A DNA stretch of 51,501 nt, taken from the NCBI GenBank assembly GCA_946623125.1, contig CAMOQR010000004.1, positions 1 to 51,501 on the forward strand, written 5' to 3'. The notes beneath the pieces were generated by a model. It was not told the origin of the DNA and ran no database searches. It saw nothing but the letters and a program-made list of their open reading frames with translations. This DNA is from an uncultured Caryophanales bacterium. GTDB lineage: Bacteria > Bacillota_I > Bacilli_A > RF39 > UBA660. Made by a program: the position numbers and the translations under genes. Position 1 is the stretch's first letter, and each line of letters opens with the position of its first letter. Below, in pieces: positions 16,863 to 25,700 of this stretch.

Positions 16863-19013
16863 GTGAAAAAAAAGAGAAGAAAGAAAAATAATATACGGTA
16901 TTCGAAAGTAGTTATTTTATTCTCTCTTTTTTTGTTTGTTGTGATGATTGCTAGGGTTTTACAATTAGGTCTTTCTCAGGAAATTGATGGTGTTAATCTT
17001 AAAAAATTGGCAAGTCGGAGAACAACTCGTACGGATATTATTAGTGCACAAAGAGGTACTATTTATTCTGGGGATGGAGATGTGTTGGCTCAAAATGTTG
17101 CCTCATATACGTTGATTGCTTATTTGGATCCGAAACGTAGTTTAAATGAGAAACGGCCTCAGCATGTAGTAGATAAGGAAGATACAGCAGAAAAACTTGC
17201 TCCTATTCTTGAAATGGAAAAAGATGAAGTATTGAAGTATTTAAATAAAGAAAATGTTTATCAGACTGAGTTTGGTACAAAAGGAAAGGGGTTAAATGAA
17301 TTAACAAAGAAGAAAATTGAGGATTTAAATTTGCCGGGAATTGATTTTATGGCAACTTTTAAAAGATATTATCCTAAAGGAAATTTTGCCTCTTATATTC
17401 TTGGTTATGCGAAAAATCAAAATGATGAGAATTCTACCATAACTGGTGAGATGGGAATTGAAAAACAATATAATTCTATTTTAAAGGGAGAAGATGGTTA
17501 CGTTACTTATCAAAAAGATTTAAAAGGATATAAAATTGCAGATACTTTAGAGTATCGGGAAGATGCAATTCAGGGAAAAGATATTTATTTAACGATTAAT
17601 TCTAGTATTCAGTTTTTTGTTGAGCAGGCTATTAATAATTCTCATAAGGATTATGACTGGGAATGGTTTACGATTACGATTATGGATGCTAAAACGGGCG
17701 CTATTTTAGCATCTGCATCTGATCCTAGTTTTGATCCAAACAAAAGAGATATTTCAAATTATATGGATATTTTTTGTCAAACTCCATATGAGCCTGGTTC
17801 TACTATGAAAACTTTTACTTATATGGCTGCTATGGAAAATGGAGTATATGATGGAAATGAGACTTATAAATCAGGAGTATATACGACAACAGATGGTACG
17901 GAAATAGGAGATTGGAATCGCAATGGTTGGGGTTATATTACTTTTGATACCGGTTATGCTTACAGTAGTAATGTAGGTGTTATTAATATTATTAATCGAC
18001 ATATGAATAGTACAATGCTTCGACAATATTTTAAACGTTTAGGTTTTGGAAAAAAGACTGGTATTGAGTTACCTAGTGAAAATCGTGGAAAGCTCGATTT
18101 TAAGTATGAAACTGAAATTTATAATGCTGGATTTGGACAAGGTATTTTAACAACTCCTATCCAAAATGTAAAAGCATTAACGCCTCTTACGAATGATGGT
18201 ATTTTATTAGAGCCTTATCTTATTTCAAAGATTGTTGATTCAGAAACAGGTGAGGTTTCCTTAGAAAATAAACGTACAGAAATAGAGAGAGTTGCTTCTA
18301 CGGCAACGGTTCAAAAGATGATTCAATTAATGGATACTACTGTTAATGTTCCAGGTTTTACTGGAAGTGGATATCGAATCGAAGGGGGAGAGCTTGTAGG
18401 TAAAACAGGAACGGCTCAGATTGCTAATGAAAATGGTGGAGGATACTTAAATGGTCAAGAAGATATTATTTCCTCTTTTTCTGGAATTTATCCAAAGAGT
18501 AATCCTCAAGTTATTATTTATGCTTCTGTAAAAAGACCATCTGGTGGTAGTCAAAAACCTATTAGTAATGCGATTAAAGAAATTGTTCATAATATTTCGA
18601 AATATTATGGTAATAGTGATACAGAAAATGTAAAGATTGATGTTCAAGATTATGAGGTTCCAAGTTTTGTAAATAAGAAGTTAGATTCTTGTATAACTAC
18701 TTTAGATTCAAATCATATTCCATATGTTGTGATTGGTGGAGGAAGTAAAGTTATTATGCAAACTCCTGATCCAGGAAGTGTTATCACAAATCAAGATGTG
18801 GTATATCTTATTACGAATGATTCTTCTCTAACAGTTCCTAATGTTGTTGGTTTGTCTTCTAAAGTTGCAAGTGACTTATTATCCCGTTTGGGTCTTACGG
18901 TTCATATGAATGGGGTTGGATATGTTACAGATCAATCAATTGGTGAGGGAACTCCTATTACCAGTGGGATGGAGATTAATTTGAATCTTTCTCCACGTTT
19001 TTCAAATGAATGA
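16863..19013 (+). CDS. pbpB: Septal class B penicillin-binding protein with two PASTA domains (PBP2B/FtsI)
   Basis: A membrane-anchored peptidoglycan transpeptidase of 716 residues. One N-terminal helix (about 17-36) is followed by the PBP dimerisation domain with the RRTTRTDIISAQRGTIY segment. The transpeptidase domain has SxxK in PGSTMKTF near 312, the SSN motif in YSSNVGV near 375, and KTGTAQ near 514. Two PASTA domains close the protein (about 596-654 and 655-716; PSFVNKKLD and VPNVVGLSSKVA). Its place after ftsL marks it as the division enzyme. It uses a GTG start; the ribosome binding site is weak. A second PASTA PBP lies 25 kb away at 44380. Confidence 0.94.
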   Translation: MKKKRRKKNNIRYSKVVILFSLFLFVVMIARVLQLGLSQEIDGVNLKKLASRRTTRTDIISAQRGTIYSGDGDVLAQNVASYTLIAYLDPKRSLNEKRPQHVVDKEDTAEKLAPILEMEKDEVLKYLNKENVYQTEFGTKGKGLNELTKKKIEDLNLPGIDFMATFKRYYPKGNFASYILGYAKNQNDENSTITGEMGIEKQYNSILKGEDGYVTYQKDLKGYKIADTLEYREDAIQGKDIYLTINSSIQFFVEQAINNSHKDYDWEWFTITIMDAKTGAILASASDPSFDPNKRDISNYMDIFCQTPYEPGSTMKTFTYMAAMENGVYDGNETYKSGVYTTTDGTEIGDWNRNGWGYITFDTGYAYSSNVGVINIINRHMNSTMLRQYFKRLGFGKKTGIELPSENRGKLDFKYETEIYNAGFGQGILTTPIQNVKALTPLTNDGILLEPYLISKIVDSETGEVSLENKRTEIERVASTATVQKMIQLMDTTVNVPGFTGSGYRIEGGELVGKTGTAQIANENGGGYLNGQEDIISSFSGIYPKSNPQVIIYASVKRPSGGSQKPISNAIKEIVHNISKYYGNSDTENVKIDVQDYEVPSFVNKKLDSCITTLDSNHIPYVVIGGGSKVIMQTPDPGSVITNQDVVYLITNDSSLTVPNVVGLSSKVASDLLSRLGLTVHMNGVGYVTDQSIGEGTPITSGMEINLNLSPRFSNE

Positions 19014-19021
19014 GGTTATTT

Positions 19022-19879
19022 ATGAAGAAGAAGTTACTTATTTTATTTGAAATTTTCTTAATTATTGGTATGTTTTCTTGGTATATTGTGAAGGAAATGA
19101 TACCAGATGTTTCTAAAAAGTTTGGTTCTAGTGATCATATTGTTAATACAAAAAGATTTCAAAATATGATTGATTTTAAAATTGATTCTTCTTGTGAGTT
19201 TGCTATTTTATTAGATGATGAGGGTATTGTTTATCATATGTTTTTCTTTCATCGAGATTCTGTTTGTTTATATAATCAAAATATTGAGGGACTTCCCTTA
19301 GAAAAGGCTATTCCTCGAATTTCTGATTTACTGATACAAAATGGTTGTTTGAAAAAGAATTCTTCTATTGTGATAACAAGAGTTTTAGATTTTCATTATG
19401 AGGATATTCTTTCTCATTTTAAAAATTCTATTTTCTCTTTTTCTCAATCTATTACTTTTTTGGAAGAGAAAAAAAGTCTTGAGGATTTTGCTTTAGAATT
19501 TGGTGTTTCTTATGATAATTTATCTTCTCTTTTGAGTGGACTAGATTATTATTCTAAGAATATTACTGGAATTGGAAGAGCAAGCCAATCAGTTTCTTAT
19601 GATGGACGTGAGTTATCAAATCATGTTTATCAAGAGTTGGAACAATATGTTTTTGTAAAACAAATTAAAAATTTAGAGAAAGAAAGTACTGATTTTCCAA
19701 TTTCTCTTATCCCAGGAGATTCTTCTTTAAAAATGTATCCAACCTCTAGAAGTTGGTATTATGTTCAAAATGGAAAAATATTCGCTTATATTGAATTTGA
19801 ATTACCTATGGAAGTAGTTGGTTATTGTTATCAAGGTTCTATTGATTTAAGAAAAGAAGGGGAGTGTATTTATGAGTAA
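19022..19879 (+). CDS. Single-pass extracytoplasmic protein of unknown function (weak RsgI-like middle region)
   Basis: I do not recognise this as a named family. A membrane helix at about 4-22 is followed by an outside domain of some 260 residues. Residues about 45-120 read like the central domain of RsgI-type anti-sigma proteins: a residue run of FAILLDDEGIVYHM, then IEGLPLEKAIPRISDLLIQNG. The similarity is remote and by eye. A putative helical segment and the YPTSRSWYYVQNGKIFAYIEF strand region follow. The ORF track starts at 19010, inside the PBP stop; ATG 19022 has TGAGGT at proper distance. It overlaps the next gene by eight bases, so the two may form a pair added to the division operon. 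Confidence 0.6.
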   Translation: MKKKLLILFEIFLIIGMFSWYIVKEMIPDVSKKFGSSDHIVNTKRFQNMIDFKIDSSCEFAILLDDEGIVYHMFFFHRDSVCLYNQNIEGLPLEKAIPRISDLLIQNGCLKKNSSIVITRVLDFHYEDILSHFKNSIFSFSQSITFLEEKKSLEDFALEFGVSYDNLSSLLSGLDYYSKNITGIGRASQSVSYDGRELSNHVYQELEQYVFVKQIKNLEKESTDFPISLIPGDSSLKMYPTSRSWYYVQNGKIFAYIEFELPMEVVGYCYQGSIDLRKEGECIYE

Positions 19880-20414
19880 ATATATTCGCGTTAAAAATAT
19901 TGTAATTGTTGCTTTATGTATAACTGTTGTTATCATGGCTGCTGGTTATATTATATTGGCAATCGAGATTGATAAGTTGCAAAATGTTGATTCGGTTTTT
20001 GATGTTTCTTTTACAAATGTGAAACAGATATCTTCTATTAAAGGTGGTTCTGCAGAACCTAGTGGTAGTATTGATATTCAGGATTCTGGTAAATCTTTAA
20101 AAATGAATTTTATTTTGAATGAAGTTCATGATGAAATTGATTATGAAATAACGATTCAAAATCGTGGGACTATGGATGTTGCTTTGATAGATTTAATTAT
20201 GAGCCCTGATTTTACTGATTTTGCGATTCTTCAAGCATATGATCCTATTTCTATTAGTCTTTCAACGATTAATGGTAGAATTTTGGAACCTGATGAAGAA
20301 GCAACTGTCAAACTTAGTGTTTTTTATAATCCTGTTTCTTCTCCTTCTTTGGAAGGTATGAAAAAAATTAGTGGAAAAGTAGGTATTTTGGCTGAGTCCA
20401 TTTCTTCGAAGTAG
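19872..20414 (+). CDS. Single-pass beta-sandwich protein, unknown function
   Basis: A protein of 180 residues with one helix at about 9-29 and an extracytoplasmic beta-rich domain. Patterns such as IDYEITIQNRGTMDVALIDLI and LEPDEEATVKLSVFYNP match the N-terminal domain of the repeat protein at 5065 (ITYEVEISNQNSSDVEIISI; AAGSRRRLRFKILYKNP), and less closely the protein at 21857. This suggests a local paralogous family of immunoglobulin-like membrane-tethered domains. It overlaps the upstream unknown gene. A strong terminator begins at its stop, so it ends the mraZ-led operon. Confidence 0.65.
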   Translation: MSKYIRVKNIVIVALCITVVIMAAGYIILAIEIDKLQNVDSVFDVSFTNVKQISSIKGGSAEPSGSIDIQDSGKSLKMNFILNEVHDEIDYEITIQNRGTMDVALIDLIMSPDFTDFAILQAYDPISISLSTINGRILEPDEEATVKLSVFYNPVSSPSLEGMKKISGKVGILAESISSK

Positions 20415-20437
20415 AGTTTGACATCTACTTCTTTTTT
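20408..20437 (+). terminator. Intrinsic terminator of the mraZ operon
   Basis: GAAGTAGA (20408-20415) and TCTACTTC (20424-20431) form a perfect 8-bp stem around GTTTGACA, followed by TTTTTT. The coding stop lies within the left arm. Confidence 0.88.
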
Positions 20438-20445
20438 GATATAAT
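20418..20445 (+). promoter_or_regulatory. Consensus sigma-A promoter embedded in the terminator
   Basis: A perfect TTGACA (20418-20423) and a perfect TATAAT (20440-20445) are separated by 16 bases. The -35 is in the terminator loop and the spacer includes the right arm and T tract. It drives the gene at 20470. Confidence 0.8.
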
Positions 20446-20469
20446 AATTATATTAGGGTGTGATAGTAA

Positions 20470-21843
20470 GTGATACGAAAATTTTTTCATAGTTTATTTA
20501 AAATCATTTTCTTTTTATTATTTGTTTCATTTGCTGTTGGACTTATTTTACTTGGTTTATATCTTAATAAAATATCTCAAAAAAAATATGTTTTTGATTC
20601 TGTTTTAAATCAAGTTGGGAATCAACTTTTACAATATATTCAAACAAATTCTCCTTATAATTTAGGAGATGATTTTGAAATTCGTGGAACCTCTCAGATG
20701 GATTTTAGTTCTGAGAAATATGAGAATAATGTAACTAATGATTTAGAGTTTGAGAAAAAAAATCAAATATTAAAAAATTTATCAATGATGGATGTTCAAT
20801 ATCAGTTTTTACAGAGTAAAACGGATGGAAAATTATTGTTTTCTTTAGATGAAAAAACTCCTAATAAATCTATATTTTCTGGTAAGTATTATATTGAAGA
20901 TGCAACAAAATATTATTATGTTGATGGAATTTTAGATCAATATGTTAATGGTGGTAATAATAACTATTTTGAAATGTTGAATGAAGAATATACGACTGAA
21001 AAGAATTTAGAGTATTTATATCATTTTTTTCTTCAATCTATAGAAAATCAAGTTTTAGATACTGATTTAAAAGGATATGATACTGAGGTTAATTTGGGGG
21101 ATGATCGAGTAAAAGTTGGGCAGGTTTCTCTTAATATTAATAATAAGTATCTTCTTAAGGTTTTTAAAGGAGTTTTAAAAGATATTAATCAAGATAAGAG
21201 AGCAAAGACTTTAATAGAAAATATTTATCCGGAGTTATTAAATGAATCTATTTTAGATGATTTTCATGTTTTAGAAGATGATGAAAGTTATACTTTAAAT
21301 ATTTATATTCGTAAGTTTTTATATAAACCTTGTAAGTTGGAATTATTGTATATGAAAGGGAATCAGAAGGAATTGTATACTTATGAAGGAAATCTTGAAT
21401 CTGGTTTTTTCTATTATTCTGTTGATAATGAGGTTCAATATACTGCTGATGTATCTTTTAGTTCTAAAAGGGCTAATTTTATTCTTTTAAATCGAAGTGG
21501 GGAAGAAAGTGGAAATATTAAAATTGAGAAGTCAAGTAATGGTTTTTTATTTACATTAAACTTGGCTCTTGATAAAGATAAATATGATCTTGAATATTCT
21601 TCTATTATTAAGGATTATCATAAGAATAAGTCTTATATTAGGGATGATCATTTAACTTTTAAATTTGTAGAAAATATGGTTACTACTTTACAAGGAAATG
21701 TTATAATGTCATTAGATATTTCTAATGATGTTTCATTCCATGAAGATACGGCTAATTCTTATTTAGAAAGTACGATTGGGGTAGAAGCAAAAGATAAGTT
21801 TGATCATATAAAAGATACTGTTAAAGCACAGTTAGAGAGTTAG
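20470..21843 (+). CDS. Membrane-anchored extracytoplasmic protein, unknown function
   Basis: No family recognised. The 457 residues begin with a basic tail and one helix at about 9-31, so it is a type II membrane protein with a large outside domain. The domain alternates short strands and charged turns, with many tyrosines and aspartates (KYYIEDATKYYYVDGIL; GNLESGFFYYSVDNEVQY). There is no lipobox, zinc motif or catalytic signature. It resembles uncharacterised DUF6583-like proteins of Bacilli in layout, an inference only. The start is GTG 20470 after TAGGGTGTGATAG. It is followed eight bases later by a second membrane protein, so the two are likely partners. Confidence 0.65.
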   Translation: MIRKFFHSLFKIIFFLLFVSFAVGLILLGLYLNKISQKKYVFDSVLNQVGNQLLQYIQTNSPYNLGDDFEIRGTSQMDFSSEKYENNVTNDLEFEKKNQILKNLSMMDVQYQFLQSKTDGKLLFSLDEKTPNKSIFSGKYYIEDATKYYYVDGILDQYVNGGNNNYFEMLNEEYTTEKNLEYLYHFFLQSIENQVLDTDLKGYDTEVNLGDDRVKVGQVSLNINNKYLLKVFKGVLKDINQDKRAKTLIENIYPELLNESILDDFHVLEDDESYTLNIYIRKFLYKPCKLELLYMKGNQKELYTYEGNLESGFFYYSVDNEVQYTADVSFSSKRANFILLNRSGEESGNIKIEKSSNGFLFTLNLALDKDKYDLEYSSIIKDYHKNKSYIRDDHLTFKFVENMVTTLQGNVIMSLDISNDVSFHEDTANSYLESTIGVEAKDKFDHIKDTVKAQLES

Positions 21844-21856
21844 AGGTGGGATGTAT

Positions 21857-22417
21857 ATGGAAAAGAAAAAACATAAAAGAACTGTTAAATTGATTTTTAA
21901 AGATAAGAATGCGAAGAAAGAAAATTATACAACTGGTGAACGTATTAAAAGGTTTGTTTGTTCTTATGAATTTTTATATACCTTGTTTTTTATTCTATTA
22001 GGTGTTGTTATACTTCTTTCTGTTATGGTATTTACTAAAGTTCGTGAGAAGAAATCCTCTGCTGCTAATTTAGTTATTCCTATTTTAAAAGATGGAGTTC
22101 ATAATAGTATGAATCTTGATTTAAAACAGTTGTATGAGAGTGGCGAGTATACAATAAAGATTACTAATTATCGTGGAGATACTGTTAACGCAGATGATGT
22201 ATCTTATTCTCTTACGGTTCGAAATGAGTCTCATTCTTCTATTAAAGTATTACAAAATGACTCTAAAAAGAACTTAATTGTTGATCAAGAGGCAACAAGA
22301 ATTGAAGGGATTCATTTTGATCCTAATGAAAAAGAAGAAGTTATTTATCGTTTCTCTTTAGAGGATGGTGTAGTACCATCTGATGGGGATACGATTTCGA
22401 TTGAGATTGCTAGTTAA
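21857..22417 (+). CDS. Single-pass membrane protein with beta-sandwich domain, unknown function
   Basis: A 186-residue protein with a highly basic cytoplasmic tail of about 35 residues (KKHKRTVKLIFKDKNAKKE), one helix at about 45-66, and an outside domain of about 110 residues. Phrases such as VSYSLTVRNESHSSIKVL and FDPNEKEEVIYRFSL follow the same pattern as the beta-sandwich domains at 5065 and 19872. The ATG at 21851 is almost inside the GAGGTGGG ribosome binding site; ATG 21857 has normal spacing. Terminator follows. Role unknown; expected to act with the 20470 product. Confidence 0.62.
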   Translation: MEKKKHKRTVKLIFKDKNAKKENYTTGERIKRFVCSYEFLYTLFFILLGVVILLSVMVFTKVREKKSSAANLVIPILKDGVHNSMNLDLKQLYESGEYTIKITNYRGDTVNADDVSYSLTVRNESHSSIKVLQNDSKKNLIVDQEATRIEGIHFDPNEKEEVIYRFSLEDGVVPSDGDTISIEIAS

Positions 22418-22447
22418 AAAGGTCATGTTTAATTGACTTTTTTTTTT
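22416..22447 (+). terminator. Intrinsic terminator
   Basis: AAAAAGGTCA (22416-22425) pairs with TGACTTTTTT (22434-22443), with one G-U pair, and runs into more T residues. It closes the 20470-22417 unit. Confidence 0.8.
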
Positions 22448-22474
22448 GTAAATGATAGAATGAAATAGTATAGT
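22446..22474 (+). promoter_or_regulatory. Promoter of the DUF1292/giant-protein operon
   Basis: TTGTAA (22446-22451) and TATAGT (22469-22474) are 17 bases apart. The -35 begins at the end of the preceding terminator T tract. Confidence 0.55.
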
Positions 22475-22503
22475 ATGATGATAATCGTGAGAGGAGTTTG
22501 AGT

Positions 22504-22779
22504 ATGGATTTTGATTTTGAAAAAGATAAAATTCAAATCGAAAAGAATGGTGAAATGGTCGATTGTGATGTTTTATTTACATTTGATAGTGAAGATACTA
22601 TGAAGTCTTATGTTGGGTATACAGATCATAGTTTTGGTAAGAATGGACGCAAAAATATTTATGTTTCTTCTTTTCGCCCCTTTGGTTCTACTTTAGAACT
22701 TTCGGATATTGATGATGAGATGGAATTAGAAATGGTTAATCATGTGTTAATGCAATTAGATAAAGATAGTAACAGATAA
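22504..22779 (+). CDS. DUF1292 (YrzB/UPF0473-like) protein
   Basis: A small acidic cytosolic protein of 91 residues. The DUF1292 pattern is visible: D-C-D-V-L-F-T-F-D-S near 20-30, KSYVGYTDHSFGKNGRKNIYVSSF, and the closing DDEMELEMVNHVLMQL helix. The family is widespread in Firmicutes, in Bacillus next to the Holliday-junction resolvase gene yrrK, and its function is unknown. Here yrrK and ruvX-like genes are absent and the partner is the giant protein 12 bases downstream. The track begins at a TTG; ATG 22504 after GAGAGGAG is the better start. Confidence 0.82.
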   Translation: MDFDFEKDKIQIEKNGEMVDCDVLFTFDSEDTMKSYVGYTDHSFGKNGRKNIYVSSFRPFGSTLELSDIDDEMELEMVNHVLMQLDKDSNR

Positions 22780-22791
22780 GGTGGTGAGAAT

Positions 22792-25700
22792 ATGGATAGT
22801 GTTATTTACGAAGATGAGGTTGTAAGAGAAAAGGTATATGAAGCAAGTTTTGATGCTTCTAAGAAATTGACTGGTCGTCAACAAAAAAGAAAAGTTTTTA
22901 ATATGATGAAAAAAGAGGGAATTCCTGTTCTTAATGAGTCCGAATATGAAATACATTTTGAAGAGGATTCTGATTCTCAAAGAATTCATTTTACTGTTAC
23001 TCATGTTTATACGAAAAAAGTTCCTTATCGTATTTTAAGAGATGAAGTATATCATGGAAATTATATTTTAGGTGGATTAGCAATTACTCCAGAAGAACAA
23101 AAAATGAAAATATTTGATCAAATGAGAAAAGATGGTTTTGCGATCGATTCTTCTGATGATTATGAAATTGTCTATGATGGTGTTCAAGATTCTGATACAA
23201 ATGAAACTCAAATTTCTCCATATGTTGTTTATAGAATACAAAAAGAACAAATTACTCCAGAAGAGGCTGAACGTTTTTCTCAAAAAAAAGATGATTCTGT
23301 AAAAGACTTATATCGTGAAATGGTTACATTAAGAGATAAAGTCTTATCTTCTGAAAGTGCTGATGATATTTCTCATCTTTCGGATAAAGTTATGGAAGTA
23401 ACCGATAAAGTAGATGAAGTTGTTGAAAAAGATTTAAAAGATTATGGTTATTTTGAAGAAACTATTCAGTCTTTAACTTTAGAGATTCAAGAAAAAGAAA
23501 AGAAGTTAATAGAACTTACAGCTTCTTATGAACAATCTTATGAGGCTATGAAAAAAATAGTGGAAGAAGAAACTTATGAACATGTTTCTTCTGATGAATC
23601 ACGACAAAAAGCAGAAAAAGAAAATTCTAATTCTTTAAGTATTCGAAAAGAAATTGATAAGACAAAAAGAGAGCTTTCTTCTTTGAGAGGTAAGTTAACA
23701 AAGATAAGAAATGATTATGAACTTGCGAAAGCATTTGGTCTTTCTGCAAGTGAGTATCAAGAACTTACTACAAATTTAAGAAAATCTACTATTATGAATG
23801 CTATTTTAAAAGAAAAAGGATTAGAAGATATTTTAGCCATTCCAGCAAGAGAACGTAGTGCTTCTCAAAGAAAAGTGTTGCAGGATGCTAAGAGAAAAGT
23901 GTTTGAAGAGATTGCTTCTTTTCAAACGGAAGGTGATAGAAAAAGTGTTTTGGAGTCGATTGAGGCTTTATATGGGTTAGAGTTAAGTGAAGTTCTTTTA
24001 AAGGGAAGACAAAGAGTTCTAATTGTTAAGAAGTCTTCTTATGAAAATATTATAGAAAACGCTAAGTCATTACCTGAGAAGATTATTAAACAAAAAGAAT
24101 CTGTTGTTGATTATGAACCTGCAGAGGTTCCTAAAGATATGGCTGAGGTGTTTGAAAAAAGGAAAGAGGCTATGAATCGTGTTGAAATTGGACGTGGAGC
24201 CTTTGTTCCTGGACGGGAAGAAATTCGTGATGTTGTTTTAAGAGATCTTGGTATTGATATTTTAAGTGATGATTCTTATGAGGTTAGTTATGAAGAAAAT
24301 GAGGATCATACTTCAACAAATTATGTTTTATATCAAAATAGCCTAGATACGAATCTTTCTAATGAACCTACTTTAGAAGATGATACTTATACTTCTTCTA
24401 GTTTTGATACTCCATCAACTGTTGCTATACCAGAAATTGTTACAACGACACCTCCAGTAGAATCAGAAAAACCTCTTTCTGAAGAGACTATTCAACCTGA
24501 GCTTAAGGATATCGTTTTCCCAACTTCTGTAGAAGATAATGGTCCTGTATTGGAAGAAGATCCTATTGTTTCTGATTATGATCGTTCTGATCTTATGACG
24601 CATTTTACAATTTATCGGGGAGATGATGATAAGTTATATGCGAGAAAATCTGCTTTTGAAAGATTTGATTTAGTTCCTAATGGAGAAGAAATAAAAATTA
24701 ATGGTGCTGCTTGTTATGAGATTAGTCCAGATGATGTTGTTAAATTAATGGAAAATGAAAATAATGAGACTTCTCCTTATGTTATTGATTATGTAGATTA
24801 TGATTTTGAAAAAGACTATGATTTTTCAAATATCTCTATGGATGATGTTCACGAGAAAGTTACTATCTATGTAGATCAAGATCATAAATATTATGTATAT
24901 AAACCTGTTCTTGATAGATTTCATCTTGTTCCATCTAGTGAGGAAGTTACCATCAATAAAATTGCTTCTTATGAAATAACTGCAGGAGATGTTGTTCAGA
25001 TTGAGGCTAATTCCTTGAATGATACTTCTCCATATATTGTGGAATATCAAGATTTCCAGAGAGAGAAATCTTTTGATGAAGAAATTATTCATGAAGAAAA
25101 TGAAAGATCATTAAAAATTAATTCTTTATTTGAACATCCTGAGTTGTTAGATAAGATTACCATTTACCATGATCAGGATGGAAAATATTATGTATATAAA
25201 CCAGTCCTTGATAGGTTCCATTTAGTACCAATCAGTGATGAGATTCAAATCAATGGAGTTGCTTCTCATGAAATAACGGCCGGAGATGTTGTTCAAATAG
25301 AGGCTAATTCTTTGAATGATGTTTCTCCATATATTGTGGAATATCAAGATTTCCAAAGAGAAAAATCTACGGATGAAGAAATTACTCGAGATGAAGATGA
25401 AAAAATATCTAGAGTTCAATCTTTACTTGAGGGAACTGATTTACTTGATAAATACTCTGTCTATCATGATCAAGATGGAAAATATTATGTATATAAACCG
25501 GTCCTTGATAGGTTCCATTTGAATCCATTAGGGGATGAGATTCAAATTAATGGAGTAACTTCTTATGAAATATCTTCAGGAGATGTTGTTCAAATAGAGG
25601 CAAATGCTTTGAATGATGTTTCTCCATATATTGTAGAACATAAAGATTTCCAAATGAAAAAGAATGATTCTCTTAGAGTACAAGAGTTATTTGAAAACCC

